Positions 19,659 to 32,028 of a stretch of DNA of 52,574 nucleotides are shown in pieces. The notes under the pieces were generated by a model, which did no database searches, had not been told where the DNA came from, and was given only the letters and a program-made list of their open reading frames with translations. This stretch comes from Thecamonas trahens ATCC 50062 (lineage: Eukaryota > Apusozoa > Apusomonadida > Apusomonadidae), in assembly GCF_000142905.1 (NCBI RefSeq), contig NW_013657671.1, positions 460,657 through 513,230 of the forward strand, given 5' to 3'. Both the position numbers and the translations under genes were made by a program. Within the stretch, counting starts at the first letter, position 1. Every line of letters starts with the position of its first letter.

Positions 19659-20941
19659 ATGTCGTCCTCCTCGTCTGCCTCTGCTGCCGAGGGAGCGCTC
19701 CTCGACACTGTGCCTGCGCCTGCTACAATTGACGCCTCTGACTCGAGCTCTGACTCGGGCTCTGACTCTGGCTCTAGCTCTAGCTCTAGCTCCAACGCTG
19801 CCGATGGCGGTCAGCCTGTTGACGGTGGTGCTGTTGGAGGTGGTGACGAGGCCGCGCCGGTGCCGGTCAACCTCCCCCACTTTTACGAGATCGTTGCCGC
19901 CTATGCCTGGGCCATTCTCGACGTGAACAAGGATGGTACGTCCTTACCCACCCCCCTACCTACTCTACCCCTTCTCTCACTCCCATCTTCCCTTTGTACC
20001 TCCCGTTAGCCCCTTCCCCATCCCCTCGCCACCCATCACCGCCTGTTCCCGGAATGCGACATTTTTCGGCCGGCTGCCGTTGGCAAGGGCTTGCAGGGGA
20101 GGGGGGGGGGTATGGGGGGGTATGGGGAGTGGGGGGGGGGGGGGGGAAAGGGGAAATGGATGAAGGGGGAAGGGGGAAGAGGGAAGAGGTGTGTGTGTGG
20201 GGGTGTGTGAAGGGAGGTGATTGGTTGGATCGGGCGAGGTGTGCATTGTCGTGTGCGTGGTGGTGGAGGTAGATGTGGGGGGCAATGGGGGAGAAGAGAG
20301 CGAGAGAGTGAGGGAGCGAGAGATTGAGAGAGATAGCGAAGTAGCGAGATAGCGAGGTAGCGAGAGAGAGAGAGATAGGTATTGTGCGGCTTGTAATCAT
20401 GCTGAATGGTGCGACTGTGACTGATCCTCCTCCTCCTCCCCCTTGTTCTGGTATAGGCGTCATCGATGTCCAAGAGTGGGTTACGGGCGTGGCCAAGCTG
20501 GTCCCGACGGCAGACAAGGCGCAGATCAAGGCTGATCTTCGTGCATACGATGCTGACGACAACGGCGAGATCGACTTTTCCGAGTTTGCCGTCTTTATGG
20601 CCGGCTGGGACCAGTCTGGTCAGGCCGTCCTTCGCGAGGAGAACATCCGCGCCCTGGTCGACACCCTCGAGCTGTTCAAGGGCGAGCCGGCCGTCGTCGA
20701 CTGGGCTGCCTTTCTCTCCATCGCCCGCCGCTTTGTTCCTGCAGAGGCCGAGACCACCGTGCTGGACGAGGACTTTGGCCGCCAGCTGCTGGCTGCTGTC
20801 TCGCTCGAGCCAGACCACGTCAACTCGCTGACCTACGGCGAGGTCCTCGTTGCGCTCTGCACCATGTGGCACGGCCCGCCGCAGGGCGCCACCGTTGCCT
20901 ACTACGTCCGTAACGTCTGGAACGTTGACGGCCGCTCCTAG
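19659..20941 (+). CDS. EF-hand calcium-binding protein
   Basis: Model: 19659-19935 joined to 20457-20941, 253 aa. The start ATG (TTCATGTCG) opens a Ser/Asp-rich acidic N-terminus (DSSSDSGSDSGSSSSSSS). The exon junction falls inside the first EF loop: DVNKDG from exon 1 plus VIDVQE from exon 2 gives a canonical loop at 88-99 (D-N-D-V-D-E). A second canonical loop, DADDNGEIDFSE, lies at 124-135. The C-terminal half (LFKGEPAVVDWAAFL; SLTYGEVLVALC) looks like a degenerate EF-hand pair without calcium ligands. Known general role: calcium sensing; the partner is unknown. The restored EF loop is strong proof of the splice sites (GTACGT donor, GTATAG acceptor). The 3' end is 84 bases from the BEACH gene stop on the other strand, across a CA-rich spacer. 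Confidence 0.87.
19936..20456 (+). other. G-rich intron of the EF-hand gene
   Basis: 521 nt with donor GTACGT and acceptor GTATAG. The middle is G-rich with runs of 10 and 16 G (20101-20110 and 20131-20146), followed by GA-rich repeats. Splicing reconstitutes a canonical EF-hand loop. Confidence 0.85.
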
Positions 20942-21025
20942 AGTTGGGCCCCGTCGCCGCTACTAGCTTTGAGCATACACACACACATACGCGCACACAT
21001 GCACGCACACACACACAGTCTTTAC

Positions 21026-24000
21026 TCACTCACTGGCACTTGCGGCCGGACTCGACCACGCGCCTGCCGCATGGCAACCGTCGCACACACGCCCGAGCTT
21101 GCCACGCTTGCCCTGCAGAGGAACCTTGTTCGATGAGCAGGCCGAGCAAAAGATGCGCCCGCACTGGCGACAGTGATGGCGCCGCTCAAGGAGGGTAAAG
21201 GTCAGCGCGCACGCCGTGCAGGCCTTGACCGACTCGTCCTTGACCCAGTAGTCGGACGAGCCGCCATCCGGGAGCGACCACGAGAACACCCGGCCGAGGA
21301 CGTCGCCCGAGTAGAGCTTGCGGTCGTCGGGCGCGAGCGCGAGTGCGGTGACCCCGACGGCGTCGGGCGCCACCGATCCCAGCGTGGTCAGCACGCCTTG
21401 CGTGTCGTGGACCGACCGCCACAGGCGCGCGAGCCTCTCGGCTTCGCCCACGTCGGCCGGCGCAGGCACCGACGCCGAGTGGCGGAGCTCAAGCTCGGAG
21501 CCGGTCACCGACCAAAAGTTGATGCAGCCGTCGGCGTGCCCGGTCACCACCACGTTGTCCGACCGCCACACCGGGCCCATCGAGAGCGCAACCGAGAGCA
21601 GCGCCTCGGACGCCCGCAGGCCGATGTCAGCCCGGACCAGAAGCTCGCCGTTGATCGACCACACAAAGGCCGACGTCAGCGTGATGCTCACAATATCGCC
21701 CGACAGGTGATTGATGGCAACCTGTCGGACCGGCGCCCCGTGACCGGCAAGCTCTTCCACGTACACCCGCCGATTGAGGTCCCATACAATCGCCGTACCA
21801 TCCATCGAGCCCGAGACAAAGATGGAGAACGAGCGCGAGAGTGCAAGGCACGACACGGCGCCCTCGTGGCCCGACAGCCGCTTGATGAGCGTAAACTCGC
21901 GCGCCTTGCGCGGCTTGGTCGACGCCCACACCGCCACGCAGCAGTCGTCGCCGCCGGTGTAGAGCGTTGAGCCCGTCGGGTCCATCAGCACGGCAGTCAG
22001 CTGCCCATGATGCATGCCCTCGGTTCGCCCCAGCACCTTGCCGCTCTCAGCCGCCTTTTCCACCAGTGCGTGATCGGGAAAGCCCCAGGCAAGTACCTTG
22101 TTGCAGTGCGGGAGGATGAGAGTGTGTAGCGCAGGCGCAACCTGCAGCGTATCGTTCACAACCCGGAGGAGGCCGACGAGCGAGTCGAGCTGCCGCACAG
22201 GTGCGGACGACGGCAGGAGGACGTGCGGCGCAGAAAAGACCGTCATCTGCAGACTCGCCTCGCGGACACGCTCCATGTTGCGTGCAGGGTGCGGCTTTTT
22301 GAACAGCTGCCGCGGCGTCTGCCCAAAGTTGTTGATCTGCGCAATCGTCGCCGCCTTAATCACCGGGTCGTCGATTGCCGCAATGTCGACTGCGCCTTCG
22401 TACGTGAGGTGGAAGAAGACGTTGAGTGCGTCGCGCGCCGCCTCTCCGCGCTGCTTGTAGCCGAAAACAAGATCGATCCACTCGTGCAGGTGCGCAGAGA
22501 CGTAGTCCGACTCGAGCGCCGCACGGTGGATCCGCACAAACTCGCGCGCAGAGCCGTGCGCCCAAGGCGGGAGCTCCACGTCCGAAATGACCACCCCGTC
22601 CTGCCGCACCCCGAGCTCAAACTTGTTGACGTTCGCCAGAAAGTCCGGGAGGTAGAAGAACTCGGGAATGAGCTCCTTGACGTCGGACATGTTGAGCGCC
22701 GACGCCGACTCCCATGACTCACGGAGCGAGGCAAACAGCCGGTCCGGGTGGTCAAACTTACCGCCCTGCAGTTTGAGAAAATGCGAGGTGAACGGCTCCA
22801 TTCGAATGAGGTAGTGCAGAACCGTGCCGGCCGACGAGTAGTGCGTGCCGTAGTGGAACGGTGGCGCCATGTCGTCCTCCCACATGGCATACCGCTCCTC
22901 AAACTGCGCCCGCCGCTCCGCCCCGATTGCGCCCATCGGCTTGCTCAGATCGCGATAGACCGACGGGTCCGATAAGTCGAGCGTCTCACTGACATAGTCG
23001 GAGAGAATCCATGGAAAGACCGGATACTGCGTGAGATCGTTGTAGCTCCGCCCCGCCAGCGTGTTGAGGTGCATGAGGTACTCAAAGTTCGAGATCGAGC
23101 CCTCCACCCACCGCGCCTTGACCGACGAGCTGCTCGAGGCAAAGAGCTTATTGAGTCCACGACGCGAACTACCACCGCCCTCGCTCCCGCGCAGCGGACG
23201 CCCAGTCTCGGATAGCAGCGACCATGAGACGGCAGACGACGAAAACAGGCCACCAAGCGCCTCGAGCGGCGACCGAGACGACGACGAGCACTTGGCCTTG
23301 ATCTTGGATACAACCTCGTTGCGCTGTGCAATGTCAAACATAAGCAGATCATTCCGCCCGTCGACCGAGAACAGCTCCAGCGCGTTGTCACGCAGCAAGT
23401 ACCGCCGCTTGAGCACATTCGCAATGTCCTCGTACTTCCACCACACCACCGCGTGGCCCTCCTTCTCCGCAGCCTCGGACGAGAACGCCAGTGGGCCGAG
23501 CGCAGGATCGACCTCGTGCACAGACGCCCCAGACACATCCTCCACGTCGCCTGAAGGGAGCACCATGTAGTAGTCGATCACATACACTGCGCTCTCACAC
23601 ACCAGAAACAGCGCCGGCCACGTGTCGAGCCCCACAATTCGCGCGCAGTTGTACATGTACCGCATCCGCTCGCCAGGCTCAAGCAGTCGGAGAATCTTAC
23701 GGTCCGTCCGCTCCTCCGAGAGCGTCTCGTCACCACCAAGCCACTTGCCCTCGTTGCGACCGACAAGCACAGTGTCATCATCATCATCATCATCCTCATC
23801 ATCGTTGTCGTCGCCAGAGCCGTCGCCGCTCTCCTCGCCAATCGCGTCGTCGCGCTCGGCCGCATTGCCATTGGCAGATCCCCCGACGTGCGACGGTGCA
23901 AACTCGCCACTTCTGGTGACAGGCAATACGATGGGAGCGATCTGAGCATCGGCGGCGTCGGCGGCACCGTCAACAGCGTCCAGGCCCCTCCCGGCGGCGT

Positions 24001-27000
24001 CGCCGACTGCACCAGCCTGAACCGCCACAGCCGCCGGCTCGGCGGCGTCCATGAGCTCGGCCCACGCTGCCGAGTCGCGCGAGGTCGGGATCTTGCCACC
24101 ATCGCCCGAGTTCTGCCCTTCGCCCAGAAACGGGAAGCGGGCATAAAAGTCTGGGTTCGGTGTCATCTTGAGGCGGATGCGGTGCGGGCCCTCTGTCCGG
24201 TCGAGTTTCCATTTGAGCAGTGCGGTTGCGCGCGCATCCTCCCACAGCCCGCGCTGGCGGTAGAGCTCTGCGCGGGTCTCGCGCCAAAGAATGGAGACCT
24301 GCTTGGTGCGATCGGCGATGGCGAGGCGCCGCTTGCGGCGGCGGACCGCCTGCACGTGCTGGATGCCGACGACCCGGTTCATCCGCCGCATGTCGGCTTT
24401 TTTCATCGCCGCAAACGTGGCCTGCTTGACCCGCAGCCGTGCCTCTTGCGCCGCGCTCCGCGCCGCGTTGGCCTTGCGCAGTGCCGCGGCCTGTCCGCGG
24501 ACCTGGATCCGCTCAAATGCCTCCCACACCGGCGCCAGCGTCACATCAAACACAGCCTTGACTGCGCTGTCGTGCTCGGCCATCCAGTACGAAAAGCCGT
24601 TAAAGTCCTTGTCGCGAACAAGCCGCTCAAAGCCGCCGGTGTAGACGTCGGCCTCGGGCGAGCTGGCAAGAAAAGGGCCGACGTGCTCACGCCGGGTGAG
24701 AATGAGCAGCTTCCACAGGTTCATGGCTGAGAGCCGCAAGTGCGAGTCGTCGTGGAGGAGGAACCGGTACAGCCAGTAGCAGAGGCAGCCGTAGAATTCG
24801 CTCGACGTGTTTGTCGGGAGAAAGACTGTCTGCTGGTAGAGAAGAAGTCGGTTGAGGACGTCAAGCGGCGGCTCGCGTCCGACCCCGTTCGCCGCGCAGT
24901 ACACGTCATGGATGACAATGAGCGAGAGCGCAGATGTGAGCGGCGCCACAAGCGCCGCACTCGCTGGCGCCGCGCTGACCCCAAGCTTGGTGATGAGCGT
25001 GACAAGAAAGTCAAAGACAAGCCGCGAGCCACCGGGGAACGACTTGCGGTAGACCTTGGCCACCAGCAGTGAGTAGAACGCCTCGGCCGCCGCCGCGAGG
25101 TTCGGCGACGCCACAAGCTTGTCGACCGTCAGCGACGCCGCAAGATAATCCATCAGGTCCGAGAGGAGCTTTGACTGGAAGAGTACATGATGGTCGCGAC
25201 CAACATACGGCGGCACAGCCTCCAGGACTCGCTCCAGCAGCTCTGGCCCGGTGCTCGAGTGGATGAACGATTCTTGGACAAGCGTGCGCAGAAAGTCAAA
25301 GACGAGCATCGAGACTGGGTGCAGGAAGAGAGTGACAAGCTGTGACTGTGCCGACGAACTCGGACTCTCGCCGCTGCTTGAGCTCTCGACTGTGCTCTCG
25401 ACCGCACCCGCACTCGCACTGGGGGACGACGACGGCGAGAGGCCGTAAAAGTCCTGCAGCTTGCGCCGCGACGCCGATTGTGGCGACGCCGGCGTCACCG
25501 GCGTACTCGGAAGCCGGAAGCCCGAGTCCGAGACCGACCGCGGCGATGGGGAACCCGGCGCTGCCAGACCCTGCCGTCGCACCGCAACCGAGACACTTGG
25601 CGAGGTCGGCGATGGCGACCGCGAGATCGACGAGCGCCGTACAGGCAGCGCCGGCCGCCGGCTCGGGCTCGACTCGGCGTTCTCGACTGGCTGAATGACT
25701 ACAAAGCCCGCATCGCGGTCGTGGTCGTGGTCATCCCCGCCGTCGCAACTGCCGACGGCCTCATCCAGACTCGAGTCCTCACGCACAGGCGTGAGGAGGC
25801 TGGTCTCGACGACTGACGTCGCAATGTGTGCTCGCGGAAAGAGGACTTCGGTGAGCTGACAGATGACGTCGTCCTTGGAGGCCAAGGTGCGGAACGAGGG
25901 CGAGGCCTTGAACAGGAAGGTCATAAACTTGAGCATGGTGACCTCGACTGACGACGACGAGGCGGCAGCTTCGGCAGGTGTCTGTGATTCCGAGCCGCCC
26001 GAGGCCTCTGCGGCGAGCACAGCGGCGCAGCGGGCCTTGAGCATGGCGAGAAGAACAAGGACGATGTCGCCGTGGACGACAGTCGCCTCCTCGACCCCAA
26101 AGGCGTCGACAAGCAGCTGGAGCGGCGTGGCGCCGGACGCAAAAATGCCATTCTCGTCGGTGGCGCAACCATCAAGTCCCTCCGGAGGATTGACGACAAG
26201 GTCGAGGCGGCCGAGGAGAATGGCAAATAGCAGAAAATAGGCTGTGAACGACGAGGCCGCGTGCGGAAGCATGTGCGCGAGGGCGGCAAAGCCGTCAGAG
26301 GCGCGAAATTCCCGCGCAAACGACGAGGCGTGCTCGCCCAAGAGCAGGCTGCCGAGGATGCGTAGCGCGAGGAGGACGGTCGACTTGTGAACGTTGCGCT
26401 CGAGAAAGAACAGGACCCACTGGCGGGTGGTGCGGCGGGCAAAGATCTCGGCGGCGACAGAGGCGGCCTGCGGCGACGAGCCACGCGCTGGCCCAGCGAG
26501 TGCATCGAGAACGTCGGTGAGGAGCATGTTGCGGATAGAAACAAGACGCGAGGCCTTGTCTTCTGAGTTGCCGACCACCGGCGCGACGCGGAGGCCAGCA
26601 GCAATGCCTGGCGAGTCTAGGACGTGCTCGTGGAAGGCACGGGCCGAGGCGGCACCAAATGAGCGAGCCCGGCGGCGACGGCGCGGGCGCGATCCACCCG
26701 AGTCAGTGCGTGGACGCGCGGACTCGCTCGCACCCACCCAGCCCTGGGTCTCGACCGTGGCCGAGAGCGTGGCAACCAAGTAGTGGGCAAGTTCGGAAAA
26801 GTCGACTTCGCGCGGGTCGGCTGCGAGCAGCGCGCGCAGCAGCGCACGCGCAGGCTCCAGCAGCGACGTTGCGGTCTCGGGCGCAAGCATAAACTCGAGG
26901 ACATGGATGAGGACGCCCGAGGCGCGGAAGGCTGAGAGGTTGAGCTCGGCAAGCGACGAAAAGGTGACCAGGTACGAGAGCCGTGAGAGGAGGAGCGCCT

Positions 27001-30000
27001 GGAGCGCAACCGGCGCCGACGCCCACATGCACGGATTGGCAAAGAGCGCGTCAAAGGCGGCGACCGAGGCTATGAGGCCGTGGTCCTGCGAGACAATGTC
27101 CTTGCCGACTAGCGCAACAAGCGCGTTGAGGGTGGCGTGGTCGACAAGGTTGTCGCGCACCTTGTCCACCATGACCTGCGCGAGAATCTCGTAGCCGGCG
27201 AGCGCGGTCATTTGGGCCAGGTTCTGCGGCGCAGCGTCGAGGAGCTGCGAGAGGAGCTGGACGCGGGCAAACAGCTCGTCGCGGGTGGTTGCCGTGGCGA
27301 CCAGCTCGAGGACAACAGGCACACCGCCGACCGACTGCAGCGCGGTGGCGAGCGTGGTGGGCGTGTACGCGCCGGCGAGGCCCATCAGCCGGCCGACGGA
27401 GCCCGAGGCCGCGTCGCCCGAGACAGCCGACGCCGACGCAAGGGCGGCGCGCTCGAGGTCGTAGTACAGCGGGGTGCCGGCCTGGAGCGCAGGCGGGTCG
27501 CCGGCGCCCGGCGGGCCCGAGCTTCGGCCTGCGCCACCGGTGCCGCTTGGCGCAAACGGCTCCGTGGCGAGCGCGAGTGCGGCAGCCGAGCGCGGCGCGA
27601 TGAGCGAGCGCGGCGCGGCGGCGGCCGGGCTAGCCAAATTGAGCAGGTGTGACGAGGCGACGAGTGCGTCGGCGCCGGCGTGGGTAGTGACCTTGGACGA
27701 GAGGTCCAAGTACGACTTGGCAGAAAAAGCAAAGACAATGTTCGGCCCCGTGAGGGTGGTAAAGCTCGCGGCGGCGTAGTTGAGGTAGCTGGCCCACTCG
27801 AAAAAGGCAAAGCTGCGACCGGCAGGTGACGGATCGACGGGTGAGGCGCCTGCTGGGGCGATGGCAGTCGCCAGCGCGGCGGCAGGGGCGGCGAGGCGGG
27901 CGGCGGCAAGCGAGGCAAGAGCGGCAACAGCCGAGGCAGCAGCAGCCGCGGCCGACGACGGGTCGGACGCTGCCGAACTCGAGTCAGACGCATCGAGGGC
28001 GGTGGCGGTGGCGAGGTTCGGCCCGTCGAACGGAGCGTACGACTGGTATGGTTCGAGCGAAGGATCAAACGTGCCCGAGTACTGTGGGCCGAGACAGTAC
28101 CAGAGGTGGACGTCACGTGGCGAGGCGACGGCTTCGATCATGTACGTCGCGCCAAGCTTAAAGGCAGCGCTTTCGGCGGAGCCGCGCATCGACGGCGAGG
28201 TGCCAATGAGAGCTGAGACCTGCGAGGCGGCCGAGGCAGGGTAGGGGCAGCGGTGCGAGCCCGCAAGCAGGCCGTCGATGTAGAGCGATGCGACCGAGGC
28301 GTGAAGCCGGGAGCGCGAGTGGGTGACCACAAGGTGGTACCAACGGCGCGACTTGATGACCGCGCCAGCAAAAGTTGCGGCGGCGGTGTCCGCGGCCGAA
28401 GTCGAGAGCAGCGGTGTGGTCCCGAGGAGCGAGAGCGCGAGGTACGAGCGCTTGTCGTCGGAGGAAACGGTGAGGAGGCGAAGGAGGTGGGATGCGTCAA
28501 GCGCCTCGACGTAGAGCCAGGTGCCAAAGGTGTAGCCGGTGGCCGGCGGCCACGACCGCGATCCGAGTGACGGCATGTGGAGGCCGGCAAAGCCCGGCTT
28601 GTGGCGCAAGTCAAAGTTGACAAACGGCGGGTCGTTGGCGTATGGCTCGGCAAGGAGGAGAAGGGTGTTGGTGAGCTCGAGCGTGGCCGCAGCCGAGCCG
28701 CCGTGGGCGGTGTAGAGATTGAGGAGCGCGCGGAGCTCCGACGGAGCGAGCGCCACCCGGCCTACAGCCTGAATGAGGCGCAGGATGCCTGGCCGCAGCC
28801 GCTCGGACTCGAGCCAGGTACCGCTGTGCGCAAGCAGTGCAGAGAGCAGCGAGGCCGATCCGAGCGAGGCGGCGTTGTGGACGGCGGCAGCAGCGAGAGC
28901 CTCCAGCAGCGCCGAGAGGTGCGGAAGCAGGCTATCGACCAGGTGGGTACCGTGAAAGACAAGATTGAGCGCGAGGAGGACAAAGGCCGGGTGCGCGAGC
29001 CGGGTGTTGGCCGAGAACACCAGCGGGAGCGTGTAGCCTCCGGGTGGCGGCGGCGCGTTGAGGACGAGAGCGTCAGCGGCAAGACCGGCGATGCTGTCGC
29101 CGGCGAGAAGACGGGCGAGGAGAACGTCCCACGCGTCCGAACCAAACGGGAGCGGCACGGGGTGCGACGGCCTGGCGCTCGAGGTCAGTCTCGGCATGGC
29201 CATGGCGACAAGGAGGTACACGTAGTACGGGGCAAGAGTCGAGTCGAGGAAGCCGGTGTTGAGGAGGATCTGGCCGAGCGGCTTGAATCCAATGTGGGCC
29301 GAGACAAAGGCGAGGTTCTGCTCTTGTGAGACGACGGCATGGTAGAGGAGGCGGAGGACGGCGAGGACGAGCGCATGGGCGTCTACAGCCGGCGCGTCTG
29401 TAGGCGACGGTGTGTCTTTGGTTGGCGCAAAGACTCCTTCGAGGGCGACGAGTATGGAGACGAGGGTGACGAAGCCGCCGAGGTCGCGAAAGGTAGCGGT
29501 GGCACCCGGGTTGGCGCGGAACATGAGGGTGATGGCGTTGAGCATGTCAACAGTCATGGCATGCGAGGTCTTGGAGTGGACATGGAGAAGCTCGATGTAG
29601 TGGACAAGGTCTGCATGCTCCTGGCGCTTGTCGGCACCGACAATGCGGACAAGGAGCGTGAGCGCTGCTGGCCGCAGCGAGTCGTGGACAAGGAGGTCCA
29701 TGAGCGTGGCTGGAAGCGAGGCAGCGCGGACGGCGCGGACGTTGGTGTAGTTGGACTCAAGGAGGCAGGCGAGGGTACCGGTGACGGCGTCGATGGCGGC
29801 GGTGGGCGCAGTCCACGGCTGAGCGGCGGGATCAAGGAGCGCGACGAGGGCATCAACCACGCCGAGCTCGCGGGCCTCGTCGCGGTAGCTCGAATCGAAC
29901 GAGACGAGCGAAGTGAAGACGGCGGTAATGAGCACGACTACCGGGGCGTCGAGCGCGAGGGTGGCGAGGAGATGAGCAAGCCGGGTGAGCTCCGGTGTCG

Positions 30001-31602
30001 GGTGCGGCTTGATCGACGTCGCCACAAACTGGACGAGCTTGATGAGCCTGTTCTGGACGACAGGCGCGTACGACGGGAGCGGGATGAGGAACGACGAGAG
30101 CACATTCGGCCCGTTGCACGCTTCGTACGCCCCTGGATCGACAGCAAAGATCGAGAGAATGAGGTCCAGCAGCTCGACGCGAACGTCCGGCGAGGCAGCA
30201 TCGTTGAAAAAGCTGCAAGGACCGTGAATGCGCGCGGGTAGGTTACAACCTTGGTTGCCGAGCCGGGCGAGAGCATGAGGTCTGCAGCGCCGCGGTCGGC
30301 CGGCGCAGAGACTGAGCGCGTCGGAGCCACACTCTGCTGGGCTGCCTGTCCACTCTCGATGTAGAGCAAGTCGACAATAGTCCCAATAAGCTGATCAAGC
30401 TGGGTCGGCGAGCCGGTGGCCTCCATGTACGAGAGGAGCTTGATGAGGTAGACATCGGGCCCACACTCAAAGGCGCGGAGAAGTGACAGGCGGGCAGGCG
30501 GAGAGAGGTCTGGTTCAAAGAGCGGCGCCAGCAGCGCGAGCAGAGTATCGAGTACCAGCTGCGGTGAGAGGTCGGCCAGGCCGTCGACAAGCGCCGAAAA
30601 GGCAACCCGGTAGCAGCCCTTGTCGGCAATGTACGACGCCGCAGCCGGGAGCGAGAGGAAGGCCGGCGAGAAGACAGCAGCCAGTGGCGGGAGGAGCGAT
30701 GGTGAGAGCGGCGGGAGCTTGCAGAGCACAAAAACGGTGTCTGAGTCGAGGAGATCCTCGACGGCGGCGTGTGAGGCCGTGATGAGGGCGGCGAGAGTCC
30801 GGGCCGGCGGCCCGAGCCTCTGCTCGCACCCGACCGCGAGGACAAGCGCCTTGGCGAGCGCAGTCGGAAGGGCAGTGCGGGCAACAGCGTCGGCGAGGAG
30901 CGGAAGTGGCGTCAGCGGAGCGGTGAGGACAAACTCGAGGACGCTCACCAAGAGCGGGCCGTGCGACGACGTGCCGTCGCGGGCGACGAGCAAGGCGGCA
31001 GTGGCGGATGCGGCGGCTGCACGCGAGGACGCGGCTCGACCGGCGGCCACCAGCGAGCTCCGCAGTGAGCACGCAGCAGCAGCCACAAAGAGCGGCAACG
31101 GGGCGAGGGTGACGGTGAGCTGATCGATGAGATCGCCGTCGAGGCGCGGAGCGTCGAGATAGAGCTCAGCAAAGAGTTCCAACAGCGGCATGAGGAGGGC
31201 GTTGAGGTTTTCCAGCGAGATCTTGCTCAGTTGCGCAGCTTGCGGTGAGAGAAACCTCGCAGGGCCACTCACTCCAGCAGCATCAGCCAGAGCCTGAGCA
31301 AAGGTAGCCGAAGACGAGGCGAGGAGGGCAGCAGCTCGAGCCTGAGGCGAGTCCGGGGAAGTGGTAGGAAAGACAGCGGCAAGATCTGCAGGCGAAGCCG
31401 GCCAACTCGAAGAAGTATATCTCTGAGAAGAAGCTGTCGTCCCACCAAGGTCACCCCCCTGCCCATCACTTCCGCTCCCGCCGCCTTGTTCCATGCCCGC
31501 GCCCCTGTCACTCCCACTCGAGCCACCACGACCACCTGGCCCTCCACGGGCATGCTCCCCAGGTGCTCGAACTTTGTTCACCAGCGACTTGACCCAGTTC
31601 AT
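21026..31602 (-). CDS. WDFY3/ALFY-like BEACH-WD40-FYVE protein
   Basis: About 3525 aa, with one apparent missing base in the A5 run at 30207-30211 (T5 on the sense strand). Upstream the frame reads TYPRAFTVLAAF, downstream NDAASPDVRVELLDLIL. The order is: N-terminal helical armadillo-like region; concanavalin-A/LamG-like fold (about 1020-1150, GYTFGTWLYVEALD, RRWYHLVVTHS); PH-BEACH (about 2640-2770, YEDIANVLKRRYLLRDNALE); BEACH (about 2830-3110, ISNFEYLMHLNTLAGRSYND, YPVFPWILSDY, NNFGQTPRQLF); WD40 repeats (about 3195-3425); and a C-terminal FYVE zinc finger (about 3445-3515) with RRHHCRQCG and CSACSSNKV. BEACH plus C-terminal FYVE is the WDFY3/WDFY4 arrangement. Known role: a PI3P-binding scaffold that links cargo to selective autophagy. 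No intron is required in over 10 kb. It diverges from the MFS gene. Confidence 0.88.
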
Positions 31603-32028
31603 CCCAAGCTCAACGTGCTTCCTCTCAAAGAGTCAACGTGTGTTGCGTGCGGTGAAGTGTGGCGTGTTGCACGTGGACCCGAGAGCTTGGCCATGGTCGC
31701 CGCCGCGGTGCGGGGCTGGACCAAGGGTCAGATGCAGGAGATCAGAGTGGAGGATGATCGGGGCGCCCGGGAGGGGGGGGGGGGGGTATAGAGGGAGATA
31801 GTGGGTACTTGTATGCGCGCGTGTGTGTCTGTAACCACACCATGGTGATGGCTTGAACTTGATTATGGATGACTCTGGGCTGGTGACGCCATCCGAGGGA
31901 GTGACCAAAGGACAGCCATGTGACCGATGATGTCAGGCAGGCAGAACGCGACCAGAGCCGAGAGCCCAGTCGCAAGCACCGACCACGCACACTCACTCGA
32001 CTGACAAGACACAAGGATTTGCTTGTGG
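31603..32028 (+). other. Divergent intergenic region BEACH gene / MFS gene
   Basis: 426 bases between the divergent starts, holding a G14 run at 31773-31786 (C on the BEACH sense strand) directly followed by TATA. No protein gene or RNA gene is recognisable. Confidence 0.55.
31773..31786 (-). promoter_or_regulatory. Sense-strand C14 run upstream of the BEACH gene
   Basis: G14 on + followed by TATA, read as TATAC-then-C run on the BEACH sense strand, 171 nt upstream of its ATG. Confidence 0.5.

Noticed and set aside
30206-30243. Very short intron (34 nt, GTAACC to GCAG) as the explanation of the BEACH frame change
   Set aside because: The phases do not match, it is too short, its donor is not GTACGY, and it would remove TYPRAFTVL, which fits the protein well.
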